A stretch of 64,000 nt of DNA from Nocardioides sp. Root140 (GTDB lineage: Bacteria; Actinomycetota; Actinomycetes; Propionibacteriales; Nocardioidaceae): NCBI RefSeq assembly GCF_001426745.1, contig NZ_LMFI01000003.1, positions 1-64,000 of the forward strand, given 5' to 3'. The first letter of the stretch is position 1. Each line of letters starts with the position of its first letter. Below the pieces are notes generated by a model that was given only the letters and a program-made list of their open reading frames with translations, was not told where the DNA came from and searched no databases. Both the position numbers and the translations under genes were made by a program. This document shows positions 9,097 through 18,053 of this stretch, in pieces.

Positions 9097-11064
9097 TCAG
9101 TCCTCGTTCGTCAGATCGAGCAGCGTTACGAGCGTAGTGATGGCGGTCCTGCGGAGGTTCGTCGCAGCAGCCTTTGACATGGGTACGGGCTCGTTGCCGT
9201 GGCCCCGTCGCTCTTGGACCGCGGCGATATCGGCTAGGAAGGTTCGTTGATAGCGGGCCAGATCCGCCAGACGCCTCTCGCTGCTCGTCAGCAGCAGTGC
9301 GATAACTGAAGCGCCCACGGAGACATCCGTGCCCTGCAAGGCATCACGAATCCGTCGTGGGTTCACTGACGCGATCCCTTGAGGAAGGTCGCCGAGTCCG
9401 GCCTGCCGGGCGCGGTCGCGCGCGGCATTCTTGTAGTCACCCTCCGTGAATCCGAGCGGTGCGGCTCCACCAAGGAAACCACGCAGGACACCCTGCAGCG
9501 CCGCGTAGAAGCTTCCGACAAACTCGCGGGCGTCGTCGCCGTCCGTTGCATTCAGCCAGGACTTCTCGGCATTGAGCAGCGCGTTCTGGGTGTCCGGGCC
9601 GAGCTTGGCGAACGACTGATACCCGAAGGCGTCCAGCAAGCTTGTGCGAGCATCCAAGAGGAGGTCGGCCAGGGAGCCAATCGGCGGCAACGGGGCTCCT
9701 TCATCGAACCTGACTGCTGGCAGGATGGTGCTGATTGCACCCCGAATGAATGCATCCGAGCCGAGCTCCACGTCAGTCGTGAGTGTGACGCGGGCGCCAT
9801 GCGCTCGAACTCCCCGGTCACTCGCCAAGGACCGGATACGAACGATGAAGTCAGGGTGTTTTGCGGCGAGCGCGTGCATCGGATGCTCTTCGTCAAATTC
9901 TGTTTGGAGTAGTGCGATGGCGAGGACGGTTTCCATCTCCGACTTCCGGTTCTCGTAGTCATCGAACTTGCCCTTGGGGATGGGACGGAATCCGTGCGGA
10001 GGTACCGCAAAGCCGATTGAGGCCGTTACCTGCGACAGTCGCTCCGAGTACTCGGGCCCTGTCTCGGCGCTGAGTTGGCGAATGGCAATGGCGGGGTTGT
10101 TGGCTTCGCAGATGTAGAAGAGAGCCCATTCGAGTGCGGCGTAGATGTCCGTCACTGACCGGTGACTCGCACCCGGTGCGGGAGTGAGCGCTTGGACCAG
10201 ATTCGGGTAACGGCGACGGTTCTCCGGAGTGTCGTACGGACCGCTGGCCCTCGACCGCTCACTGTCGTCCGGCCTGGGGTTGACCAAACTTTGGAGCCAG
10301 TTGGTCATCCATGACTGGAGGCTCTCGTCGTCGGTCAAGCTGCCGGCGAACACGCCTTCTAGGGCTCGAGAGAAACCTACTCCGAACGGGTCTGCAATCC
10401 GGAAGTCTGCATCGCGCGTCTGGACGGCGATCCGGCAATCGAGCAGGTAGTCCTCGGGTTCACGTTCCACTCGAACTTGGTCGATCGTCGGGATCCGCGC
10501 ATCGTGGCCGTGTTCTTGGACCCGCTTCATCATCTGGGTGACCGCGTCAATGACCTCGCGAGTGGACGGAGCGCCCAGACTGCGTGCGCTGTACTTTGCT
10601 TGAAGGGTCCTAGCCTTCTGGTGAGTGTCCTTGGTCTTGATCGGGTTACTGGCATCCAAGACGTGCACGAAGGGGAGCACCTCGCCACCCACAAGCTCGC
10701 GGAACGCCAGCGCCGAGGTGTAGACGTCCTCGCGTTGGTCGCTTTCCCACCTGCGACGCTGCCGGTCGATGATCCGGTTGTCGCTGTCGATGAGTCCTCT
10801 ATCACGCAATCTGAGAACGACGCTTCGGACCAGATCGACCGGGATGCGGGTCTCGTCGGCGAGCGCCAACTCATCGCGGCCGCCGACGGCGTCGATCATG
10901 CTGAGGATGACTCGTTCGAAAGGGTTGAGCTGTCCTTGTCCACTCTTGACCGTCGCAGGGATGGTGATGCGGTAGGCGTGGACCGGCCAGGCCAAGTTGC
11001 GGGGACGTCCAAACACGCCAGAGAAGGGGGTGTTTGTGCCGTAGTCGAGAGTTCGTGTCGCCAC
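9097..11064 (-). CDS. Winged-helix protein, possible HEPN-like C-terminus
   Basis: 655 residues, GTG start 6 bases after the helicase stop. Residues 45-105 read as a winged helix-turn-helix (PFERVILSMIDAVGG...VDLVRSVVLRLRDRGLID). The middle (about 105-470) is mixed alpha/beta and unassigned. The C-terminal 60 residues are helical with the sequence VQERRGHGNEPVP, which resembles the R..H surroundings of some HEPN domains but does not fit the canonical R-x4-6-H motif, so RNase activity is only a possibility. Its place between the helicase and the McrB-like GTPase suggests a core component of the system. Winged-helix domains are common in these loci as nucleic-acid or protein adaptors. I cannot name the family. 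Confidence 0.6.
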   Translation of the reverse strand: MATRTLDYGTNTPFSGVFGRPRNLAWPVHAYRITIPATVKSGQGQLNPFERVILSMIDAVGGRDELALADETRIPVDLVRSVVLRLRDRGLIDSDNRIIDRQRRRWESDQREDVYTSALAFRELVGGEVLPFVHVLDASNPIKTKDTHQKARTLQAKYSARSLGAPSTREVIDAVTQMMKRVQEHGHDARIPTIDQVRVEREPEDYLLDCRIAVQTRDADFRIADPFGVGFSRALEGVFAGSLTDDESLQSWMTNWLQSLVNPRPDDSERSRASGPYDTPENRRRYPNLVQALTPAPGASHRSVTDIYAALEWALFYICEANNPAIAIRQLSAETGPEYSERLSQVTASIGFAVPPHGFRPIPKGKFDDYENRKSEMETVLAIALLQTEFDEEHPMHALAAKHPDFIVRIRSLASDRGVRAHGARVTLTTDVELGSDAFIRGAISTILPAVRFDEGAPLPPIGSLADLLLDARTSLLDAFGYQSFAKLGPDTQNALLNAEKSWLNATDGDDAREFVGSFYAALQGVLRGFLGGAAPLGFTEGDYKNAARDRARQAGLGDLPQGIASVNPRRIRDALQGTDVSVGASVIALLLTSSERRLADLARYQRTFLADIAAVQERRGHGNEPVPMSKAAATNLRRTAITTLVTLLDLTNED

Positions 11065-11070
11065 GATGAA

Positions 11071-14000
11071 TCACCCATCTCCTCGGCCGAAGAGTCGCCC
11101 GAGGGCACCCTTGGCAGGCCTTATGGGCGCTTCCAGGTTGACCGCCGGTGCCAACTGCTCGGCCTCACCTGCGGACTGGCGGGTCGCAGCCTTGAGTGCT
11201 TTCGTGCTGCCAGCGAGGCGATAGAAATCGACCAGACCGGGGATGAAGTCAGCGGCAAGTTCGTGGGTAACGAGGGAGGGGTCGCCGACCACGACTAGCA
11301 GCTTCTGCTGCCTGCTCATGGATACGTTCAAGCGGTTGTAGAGGCACAGGTGACCGAAGAGGCTGAGGGCCTGTCGCGCGGGTTCCTGGGCGCGGGGATT
11401 CCAGTTCGGCGGCACCGTTCTGACGACAGACAGGAAGACGACGTCGAACTCCATACCCTGGAATGAGTCGACGGTTCCAACGCGGATCTTCCTATCGTCG
11501 TCGGCGACCTCACCGAGTTGACGCTTGAGTTCACTTCGGATTCGGTCGGCCTGAGCCTTGTAGAAAGAGATGACTCCGTAACTGAGACCGGCCCCTTCCT
11601 CAGACTCGATCCACCCACTGAGCTGTCGGCAGATTTCGTCGATCTCCGGCTGGCGAATCCAGCTTGTCCCGAGTCTCTTAGCCGGTCCTCGGTCGGCAGG
11701 CACAGGGAGCCACATCGCAGGCTTGTTGTCCGTGCCGGGGAGGTTGTGCGCGAACGCAGATGCTGGCAAGCCGGATTCGAACCTTTCGGTTCGGTCGAAC
11801 GCCTCGTAGAAGTTGCGGCTGACGAAACTACCCAACTCGGGGTGCATGCGGAACTGCTTGTCGAGGTTCACCCGGCGCGGGATGCCGTCGGCATCTTCGA
11901 GGGCCTTCAGTCGTTCCGAGAAGAGGTACTGGAACATCGACCGCTTCAGCCACTCGTTCTCGTCGGTGTCGTTCTCACCTTCCTCCATGCGCTTGGCGAC
12001 TTCCTCGTCAATGATGTGAGGGAGTTGGCGGTGGTCGCCCACGAGGATGATCCTCTTGCCCTGCGACATCGGGATCATCAGATCGCGCGGTGATACGCGC
12101 GCGGCCTCGTCGACGATGACGTACTCGTACTCCAGGCTGTCGTCACTCATCGGGCCGGCGATGCCCTTGCGGTTCTGCATCTCCTTGTTCACGCTCTGCT
12201 GCACCGTCGCGGAGAACGCGAAACTGAACTCGGAGACCGCATCGACCATGCCGAAGGGGTTGTTCTCCAACTCGGCGAGGAACCCGGCCAAGGCAGCAGA
12301 TTTCTTGTCCTTGGCGGTGAAGCCGTTGCTCTTCACGCGCGAGATCGCTCTGTCGGCGAGGTCGAGAACCTCATCGTTCCACTTCTCGACCTTGAATACC
12401 GGTGGCGCAGTGAGTTGAACCAGAAGGGCACGCTTCAGTTGTGCGAGGTCGCCGAGGAACGGAGGGATTCCGCGGTCGGTGTTCCAGCTACCGGCCCTTT
12501 CAAGCAGCGACCATTGTTGCTGCTCAAGTACGTCTTCGAGGTCGACCAAGGCGTCCTCCGCGCGTTCCGGACCGTCGTCGGCGAAACTCTCGGGGCGAGT
12601 TCTGATGCGTTGTGCTGCCGAGAGGTGGCGGCCCGGGTCCTCCCCAGTTGCTGCTTGCGCAGCGAGACGCTTCTTGAGATTGACTGCCTGGCGTGACAAC
12701 TTCTCGCCGAGGATGGCGAAATCGATGTCCGCGATGCGGGTGACGAGGGTCGTCGCCAGTTTGTGCGTGGGGGTCTTGAGGTACTGCTTGTAGAGGTCGT
12801 TGACTGCGGCCTCTTCCTCCAGTTCAGCGATTTGAGGGTTCATCGCCCTGAGCTCCTGGGCGATCTGGCCGCACCACTCTTCAAGGTTCTTCTCGAAGGC
12901 ATTCAAGTCATCCACCACAGAGCCAGAGCGCTTGCCGAACTTCGGAACGGGGATGCCGTTGAGGGAGATGCGGTCGATCATGTTCTCGACAGCGTCGTGC
13001 TGGAATCCGCTGAGTAGGACTTGGCCTTGGCCCCGGACTCCTGCCCTCGCGGAGATCTCGTTGAGCCGCTCCAAGATGGCCGCGATCACTGTTGTCTTGC
13101 CTGTGCCGGGTGGCCCCTGAATCACGGCAATGTCTGGAGTATTGAGCGCGACGCGGATCGCTTGCTCCTGCCGCGATGTCGGCGGGTTGTTGAAGACCTT
13201 CTCGCGCACGAACGCTGTCAGGGGCTTGATCTTCTGTGGCGGGCGCAGAGATGTGATCTCGCCCTTTTCCTCGACGAGCAAGCCGAGCTGCGGATTCGCC
13301 GAGCGGCCCTGAAGGATCGCCTTCCTGGCTTGGAGGCGCCGCTTGATCTGAGCCACGTCCCCAGCCATCGACATGACAAGAGTGCCCGCCGGCGGTAGGG
13401 CCTCCGCCTTGAGTGTGAGCTTCTTCGTCTGGCGGTCGTAGCGACCGACTTCGAGGTGCGTAGCTCGGTCCTGCTTCGTTTGCAGACTCGCTTCGAGTCC
13501 GGCTGAGAAGTCCGAGAAGGTGAAGTCGGGGTTGGTGATGTACTCCGGCAGCGACGCTACGACCTCAAGATCCTTCAGCTGTCCATTCGCCAATGCCTCA
13601 AAGCCGGCGTCCGTTGCTTCGATGACACGCACGTCGGTGGTGCCGTCGCGGTTTTGCTCAGCATCCGAGAACTCGATCGCGCCGAACTCGCGCGCAGTAT
13701 CGAGGAGGATCTCTCCTTCCAGATCGCCGAACTCGTCCCACTTCTTAAGGTAGCTCGACTCATCGGCCGTGAGTACGGCGAGTTGGGCCTTTGCCTGCAA
13801 CTGGATTTGTCCGGTCCTGGTCCAGTCCAGGAAGGTTAGTCTTCCCTTCGCGAGGAGGATCGTCTTGTCAGATGCCTGCTGGTGTGCGGTGAGCTTCTTG
13901 GCAACGTAGATGGACGTCCCACCGGGTAGCGACGTCGTGGTGGCCACGAACCGCATGTCGCTGCCAGTGACGCAGAACGAGTTCTTGAGACTCGGTTCGC

Positions 14001-14601
14001 CGTGTCGTCCAATTCCGACTTCCACGACAGGTGCTTCTTCCGAGTCGACATCGACAGCAGTCTCGTGGGCATCATCGGTGCTGGGCTGGGGGGCCGCGGC
14101 ATCATCGGGTACCGACAGGGCCTCCTCGATGGCCGCGCCAGCGGTGATGAAGAAGTACGACTCACCAAGGTGCGCGAACGAGCATCGCTCCTCGAGCCAG
14201 GAGTGGACGTCGCGGACGTTTCGCTTCGCGATGCGGTTGACGCCCGTTTCGACGTACTCGTCGACGCCGATCTCCAGATTGCCCATGTAGACCACGGAGC
14301 CCGTGAAGAAGACGATCTGCAACTCGACGCTGCCGTCGGGGGCCGCCCCCGAGAGTTGGGCGAGCATGGCTCTGCCGAGGCTCAACTCTCGGATGAGGCG
14401 AACGGCGTCGGCCTCTGTGGTGGGGGTGACCGACACCCATGAGTCAGCGAGCGCGAGGTCGAAGGAGTTCTCTGCCTCGCTGGCCGCGACGTTGGCTACG
14501 GGGACTGGGCGCGTGTGCCGGGCGAATAGGCCATCAAGAGAACTGTCGGTGCTCTTGACGCGCAGCGACAACTGCTCGACGGGTATCTCGTGAAACTTCA
14601 C
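11071..14601 (-). CDS. UPF1/DNA2-like SF1 helicase
   Basis: 1176 residues. The first 470 residues are mostly beta-strand with small acidic linkers and no assigned domain. The helicase core has Walker A GPPGTGKTT near residue 491, motif II VIVDEAAR near 828, motif III VGDHRQLP near 852, the motif NLDKQFRMHPELG near 910, GTVDSFQGMEFDVVFLS near 1045 and YNRLNVSMSRQ near 1090. These are the standard motifs of the UPF1/DNA2/NAM7 group of SF1B 5'-3' RNA/DNA helicases. Helicases of this group accompany TerY-P modules in CoCoNuT systems. I find no clear nuclease domain. ATG overlaps the TGA of the gene for the kinase on its 5' side in the shared ATGA at 14598-14601, so translation is coupled. Confidence 0.9.
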   Translation of the reverse strand: MKFHEIPVEQLSLRVKSTDSSLDGLFARHTRPVPVANVAASEAENSFDLALADSWVSVTPTTEADAVRLIRELSLGRAMLAQLSGAAPDGSVELQIVFFTGSVVYMGNLEIGVDEYVETGVNRIAKRNVRDVHSWLEERCSFAHLGESYFFITAGAAIEEALSVPDDAAAPQPSTDDAHETAVDVDSEEAPVVEVGIGRHGEPSLKNSFCVTGSDMRFVATTTSLPGGTSIYVAKKLTAHQQASDKTILLAKGRLTFLDWTRTGQIQLQAKAQLAVLTADESSYLKKWDEFGDLEGEILLDTAREFGAIEFSDAEQNRDGTTDVRVIEATDAGFEALANGQLKDLEVVASLPEYITNPDFTFSDFSAGLEASLQTKQDRATHLEVGRYDRQTKKLTLKAEALPPAGTLVMSMAGDVAQIKRRLQARKAILQGRSANPQLGLLVEEKGEITSLRPPQKIKPLTAFVREKVFNNPPTSRQEQAIRVALNTPDIAVIQGPPGTGKTTVIAAILERLNEISARAGVRGQGQVLLSGFQHDAVENMIDRISLNGIPVPKFGKRSGSVVDDLNAFEKNLEEWCGQIAQELRAMNPQIAELEEEAAVNDLYKQYLKTPTHKLATTLVTRIADIDFAILGEKLSRQAVNLKKRLAAQAATGEDPGRHLSAAQRIRTRPESFADDGPERAEDALVDLEDVLEQQQWSLLERAGSWNTDRGIPPFLGDLAQLKRALLVQLTAPPVFKVEKWNDEVLDLADRAISRVKSNGFTAKDKKSAALAGFLAELENNPFGMVDAVSEFSFAFSATVQQSVNKEMQNRKGIAGPMSDDSLEYEYVIVDEAARVSPRDLMIPMSQGKRIILVGDHRQLPHIIDEEVAKRMEEGENDTDENEWLKRSMFQYLFSERLKALEDADGIPRRVNLDKQFRMHPELGSFVSRNFYEAFDRTERFESGLPASAFAHNLPGTDNKPAMWLPVPADRGPAKRLGTSWIRQPEIDEICRQLSGWIESEEGAGLSYGVISFYKAQADRIRSELKRQLGEVADDDRKIRVGTVDSFQGMEFDVVFLSVVRTVPPNWNPRAQEPARQALSLFGHLCLYNRLNVSMSRQQKLLVVVGDPSLVTHELAADFIPGLVDFYRLAGSTKALKAATRQSAGEAEQLAPAVNLEAPIRPAKGALGRLFGRGDG

Positions 14602-15935
14602 TTGACCTCCTCCAAAAACTCGAAGTTGAGGCCAGCAGGCAGTTGCTCAGTTCCGCGCACATGGATTGCCGAACGGCGACTCAAGTCGATTCGTGCTTCG
14701 TACTCCGTCTTCCCGTTTAGTTCGAGGGAGAAGGGATGGAACAGGCGGTGGGGCAGTTTGACTTCGTCACCCTTTGACGGCACGACCATCTGCCAGCGGG
14801 CCGTCTTGGCAATGGTGAGGGCTGGCCTGTGCGAGCCGCAGTAGGGACAGGCTTCGTGGGACTCGGCGAGATAGCTCATCGAGCAGGCTGGGCAGGAGAT
14901 CGACTGGTCGTGTGCCCGGGTCAACTCCAGTGCCCAGTAGGCCATCGCAGGGCGCCGCCAAGGCTTAGTCCGGCCGGCGCCGAACGTCTCCTGAAACAGT
15001 TTGGCGAGTTGAGCCGTGAGAACGAGACCGCGAGGGAGTCCACTGACGGCGCGGTTCAAGTCGTCGTTCTCGTCGTCGACGAACGGCAGGTATCCGGCGT
15101 ACGCCTGCTCGTCCAAGTCGACCGGAGCTCCCTCGGCAACTGGCTCCGCATCCCAGCCACCTTCCTCATCGTCAGGATCGAGAACCTTCTGACCGATGAA
15201 TGGGTGGACAAGTGCCAGAGTCTCGAACGCCATCACCGAGAACGCCCATGCGTCGGTGCGTGGCCGTGCGCGGTCAGTGCCCTGGACGATCTCGGGTGCG
15301 CCATAGCGCGGGGTGAAGACCGAGCTACCGCCACGGACCAACTCGAAGCGCAAGTTGTCGGCGTCGATCAGCCATACGTCCGGTGCGTCGCCCCAGCCCA
15401 TGAAGCAGTTATTGGGAGAGACGTCGCCGTACGTAAGTCCCGCTGCGTGCAGGCGTGCGAGAATCGCCGCCACCCTCGAGAGCGCAAGCAGCCGTCGCTT
15501 CGTTGAGCCAGATTTGGCGTAGTGAACCAGCGGCAGCGCGGTGTTCTTGTCCTTGATGCCGGCCAGCCAGCCAGGGAGTTGTTCGGCTGCCAGCTTCTCT
15601 CGCATGTCGCCGCTCAGCTCAAAGGCTCCGAAGGGCGTCATCCCGCGGAGGAGCTTCATCACGTACCCGGGCTCATCCCGGAGCACGGCAAGCGGAAGTG
15701 AAACGAGGATGCGTGGCGGAAGCGGCAAACAGCGGACGTTCTGGAAATGTTGCTGAAGGTCTGAAGATCGGTCGGGCTCTCCGTCCGGACCGAGGGGCTG
15801 CTTGATCGCGAGGTCCGCGTCGCTGGTTCGGTAGACGACACCTTGGCCACCGCGCGCCAACTCATCCTTGAGGTCGTAGCGGTTGCCGTATTGGTCCAGG
15901 AGCTTGCCCCTCCGAGCGAAGGTGCTCTCACTCAT
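14598..15935 (-). CDS. Ser/Thr protein kinase with C-terminal zinc ribbon (TerY-P kinase)
   Basis: 445 residues with ATG at 15935, overlapping the phosphatase stop by 8 bases; a longer frame to 15977 lacks support. Kinase motifs: glycine loop ARGGQGVVY (27-35), Lys45 in AIKQP, catalytic YGDVSPNN with Asp171 and Asn176 (the HRD triad is YGD), metal-binding LIDADN in place of DFG, and GAPEI (212-216). A Cys4 zinc ribbon follows at C348, C351, C363 and C366. This organisation matches the kinase of the TerY-P triad (vWA, PP2C phosphatase, kinase). The likely role is to phosphorylate a system component, opposed by the neighbouring phosphatase, to hold or release the defence response. The target is unknown. 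Confidence 0.87.
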   Translation of the reverse strand: MSESTFARRGKLLDQYGNRYDLKDELARGGQGVVYRTSDADLAIKQPLGPDGEPDRSSDLQQHFQNVRCLPLPPRILVSLPLAVLRDEPGYVMKLLRGMTPFGAFELSGDMREKLAAEQLPGWLAGIKDKNTALPLVHYAKSGSTKRRLLALSRVAAILARLHAAGLTYGDVSPNNCFMGWGDAPDVWLIDADNLRFELVRGGSSVFTPRYGAPEIVQGTDRARPRTDAWAFSVMAFETLALVHPFIGQKVLDPDDEEGGWDAEPVAEGAPVDLDEQAYAGYLPFVDDENDDLNRAVSGLPRGLVLTAQLAKLFQETFGAGRTKPWRRPAMAYWALELTRAHDQSISCPACSMSYLAESHEACPYCGSHRPALTIAKTARWQMVVPSKGDEVKLPHRLFHPFSLELNGKTEYEARIDLSRRSAIHVRGTEQLPAGLNFEFLEEVK

Positions 15936-16659
15936 CGGAGACCACCTCGCGGAGAAGCACAGCGATGGTCTTGTCATCGCTGTGCTTGGGCACCGGCCAG
16001 TCTTCGAGCATCGTCAGCGCCTCACGTGCCGCCGTTGCCCGGGCAAGACCGCGATGGGCAGCTACAAATCCCGTCATGAATCCATCGACGTCGTGAAGGT
16101 CGTCGGACACCCCATCGGTGCAAAGCACAACGGCCTCGCACTCCGACTCTGGGACCTCAAGTAGCGACCACTGAGCTTCACTCGTGGCAGGCGTTAGCGC
16201 GTTGGTCAGGTTTGAGAAGCCGACTGTCTTGTCGTCTGAGAGCGACTTCACAGTCCCGTCCTCCGTGACGACGGCGGCACACCCGTCACCAAGCAGCCCC
16301 AGCCGCACGATGCCGTCCCCGACGTGGAAGGCGAATATGCAGGTGGCGTAAGCGTCTTTGGGGTCGAGTGGAGCGATCGACTCAAGCCAACCGTTACGAA
16401 TGTCCTCCAGCAGATTCGGACGAGTCCCAGCGGCCGTAGCGCTTGCGAACAGACGCGCGGCCGTTTCGACTGCTCTGCAAGCTGCCTTGCTTCCGAAGTC
16501 GGACAGCGCCTTCGAGCCCAAGCCATCCGACACGACGATCCCGTCGCCCCAGATGTGGTGGAAGGACGCCCAAGAGTCCTGATTGGGCTTCCCGGTGACG
16601 ATGTGGCCTGGGCCAATGACGCTGGCTCCGAAACTCTTCCACATTGTTGAGGTAGTCAC
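15928..16659 (-). CDS. PP2C-family protein phosphatase (TerY-P phosphatase)
   Basis: 243 residues from the GTG at 16659, which shares GTGA with the stop of the preceding vWA gene; an upstream GTG at 16671 is less likely. PP2C metal-binding motifs are present in order: NQDSW, GDGIVVSDGLGS, GLLGDGCAAVV, VLCTDGVSDDL and a final SDDKTIAVLL. It is a compact, soluble, single-domain enzyme of the Mn/Mg-dependent PPM class. Its partner is the kinase gene directly downstream, whose ATG lies inside its 3' end. Together with the vWA proteins this forms the TerY phosphorylation triad, predicted to switch the associated system by reversible Ser/Thr phosphorylation. Confidence 0.9.
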   Translation of the reverse strand: MTTSTMWKSFGASVIGPGHIVTGKPNQDSWASFHHIWGDGIVVSDGLGSKALSDFGSKAACRAVETAARLFASATAAGTRPNLLEDIRNGWLESIAPLDPKDAYATCIFAFHVGDGIVRLGLLGDGCAAVVTEDGTVKSLSDDKTVGFSNLTNALTPATSEAQWSLLEVPESECEAVVLCTDGVSDDLHDVDGFMTGFVAAHRGLARATAAREALTMLEDWPVPKHSDDKTIAVLLREVVSDE

Positions 16660-17120
16660 GTGTCCAACCACCCGTCCATCACGCTGAAGAAGTCTTCAGA
16701 ATCGAAGACGTCATCGCCCTTGAGTTTCGGGTTCGCGTCAGCGCCGACTTTGATGATCCTGAGGGCGTCGGGTCGGATCGAGTCCTTCCACCGCTTGATC
16801 GCGGACCTGGACTCATGCGGCCAGAAGCCGTCGGTAAGGAGCAGGAAGACGTCGTCCGCCCGCGAACCGAGGAGCCCGATCAGCGCTTCGCCATCCGCCG
16901 ATCCTTTGCACTCAAAGAGTTCGACGGGGACATCGTCGCCCGGGTACCAGGAATGGCTGGTCGCCTCATCGCCCCAGAGGACGAGCTTCAGGGCCTTCTT
17001 TGGTCCGTAGCCGAGCCGAAGGAACTGCTCGACTTGGCGCACAAGACCGCGCATGATCAGGCGCTTTCCGCCTTCGGTCATGCTCCCTGAGGTGTCACAG
17101 ACCAGCCACACGCTACTCAT
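16656..17120 (-). CDS. Small vWA-domain protein
   Basis: 154 residues, essentially a lone von Willebrand factor A domain. The MIDAS motif is DTSGSM at residues 9-14, followed by a conserved Asp in LLLTDGFWPHESR. The ATG overlaps the TAA of the upstream TerY gene by one base, and the stop overlaps the phosphatase start. Two adjacent vWA genes in front of a phosphatase and kinase are usual for TerY-P modules. The protein presumably binds metal-dependently to a partner and acts as scaffold rather than enzyme. It is shorter than TerY and divergent in the C-terminal half, so the two are not recent duplicates. Confidence 0.85.
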   Translation of the reverse strand: MSSVWLVCDTSGSMTEGGKRLIMRGLVRQVEQFLRLGYGPKKALKLVLWGDEATSHSWYPGDDVPVELFECKGSADGEALIGLLGSRADDVFLLLTDGFWPHESRSAIKRWKDSIRPDALRIIKVGADANPKLKGDDVFDSEDFFSVMDGWLDT

Positions 17121-17884
17121 TACCAGTAGCTGTCCTCGTCCTCAGTGGTGGCAGCTGGTGCGGGTGCGGCGTCGGGCTCCGCAGGGGCCGGCGCTTCTGC
17201 GGGCGTAGCGGCCGCAGGCGTCGGAGGCTTGAGTTCGGCATCCTTCGGGATGGCGTTGGGGTCCTGCGAGAGACCGCGGGTCACCACCGACATCGTGACG
17301 AACTTGAAGAAGTTATGGATCTCGCCAGCGTCCTTGGCCTCGAAGACCTGGTGTTCGGTCCCGGCGATGAATCGCTCCAACGTAGCGCGTCCCTGACCCT
17401 CATAGGCCTCGCGGCCGATTCCCAGGGCCATGCGATCGCACTTGGCGGAGCGCCCGTCCTGGATGAACTGGTCCAGCTTGCTCTCCCACGAGTCGGTAGG
17501 TACGCCGTCGGAGACGAGGACGACCAGAGGCCGGTAGGCGCGCCCGGGCGTCTGCTCCCGATCCTCGATCAGCGACTTGGCCACGTCGATCGCTGCGCCC
17601 AGTGGGGTGCCACCGTCGGCGCCCAAGTTGCCGTACGCGAGTTCGGACGCAGGGGTCGGGCGGTGGGCAAGGGATGCGGTGCCGCCGAAGGTGATGACGG
17701 AGACGAGGAACTCGTTGGCCTGCGACTCCTCCTTTGTGAAGGTCCCGAGCATCTTTCGGACAGCGTCGTTCAGCGAGCTGATCTTGGCGCCGTGCATGCT
17801 GCCGCTGGTGTCGAGCAGAAGGATGACAGGGAGTGGTTTGGCCTTTGAGGCGGTGAAATCGGACGCGTTGAACTGAGTGGTCAT
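17120..17884 (-). CDS. terY: TerY-like vWA-domain protein
   Basis: 254 residues with a strong ribosome binding site (AGGAG about 8 bases before the ATG). The vWA domain spans residues 15-205 with a perfect MIDAS: DTSGSM (25-30), the Thr in GGTPLG, and the Asp in LVSDGVPTD. The last 40 residues form a low-complexity Pro/Ala/Glu tail, probably a flexible linker or docking segment. TerY proteins were first named from tellurium-resistance loci and are the vWA member of the TerY-P triad. Here no terB, terC, terD or terZ gene accompanies it; the partners are the phosphatase, kinase and McrBC-type genes. It is the first large gene of the operon and probably among its most strongly translated. Confidence 0.88.
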   Translation of the reverse strand: MTTQFNASDFTASKAKPLPVILLLDTSGSMHGAKISSLNDAVRKMLGTFTKEESQANEFLVSVITFGGTASLAHRPTPASELAYGNLGADGGTPLGAAIDVAKSLIEDREQTPGRAYRPLVVLVSDGVPTDSWESKLDQFIQDGRSAKCDRMALGIGREAYEGQGRATLERFIAGTEHQVFEAKDAGEIHNFFKFVTMSVVTRGLSQDPNAIPKDAELKPPTPAAATPAEAPAPAEPDAAPAPAATTEDEDSYW

Positions 17885-18053
17885 GACTGGTCTCCTCTTG
17901 GGAATCGGCCTATTTGGAGCGACGTTCGACTACGTGCCTTGCGGCGCGGATGGGACGAAGTGACCGGGTTCGACCGACTGCTCGAAGCCTAGTGGTGGTC
18001 TCCGACAGAAATCTGGAGAACGACCAGGCTGTCCGGCGCAGTCGGCCCCGGCG

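Noticed and set aside
1591..17884. Interpretation as BREX or DISARM
   Set aside because: No PglZ, BrxC, methyltransferase or DrmA/B-like protein; the McrB-type GTPase, DUF2357 protein and TerY-P genes define a different system.
17120..17884. Tellurite-resistance (ter) operon
   Set aside because: Only TerY is present; terB, terC, terD, terE and terZ are missing, and the neighbours are McrBC and kinase/phosphatase genes.
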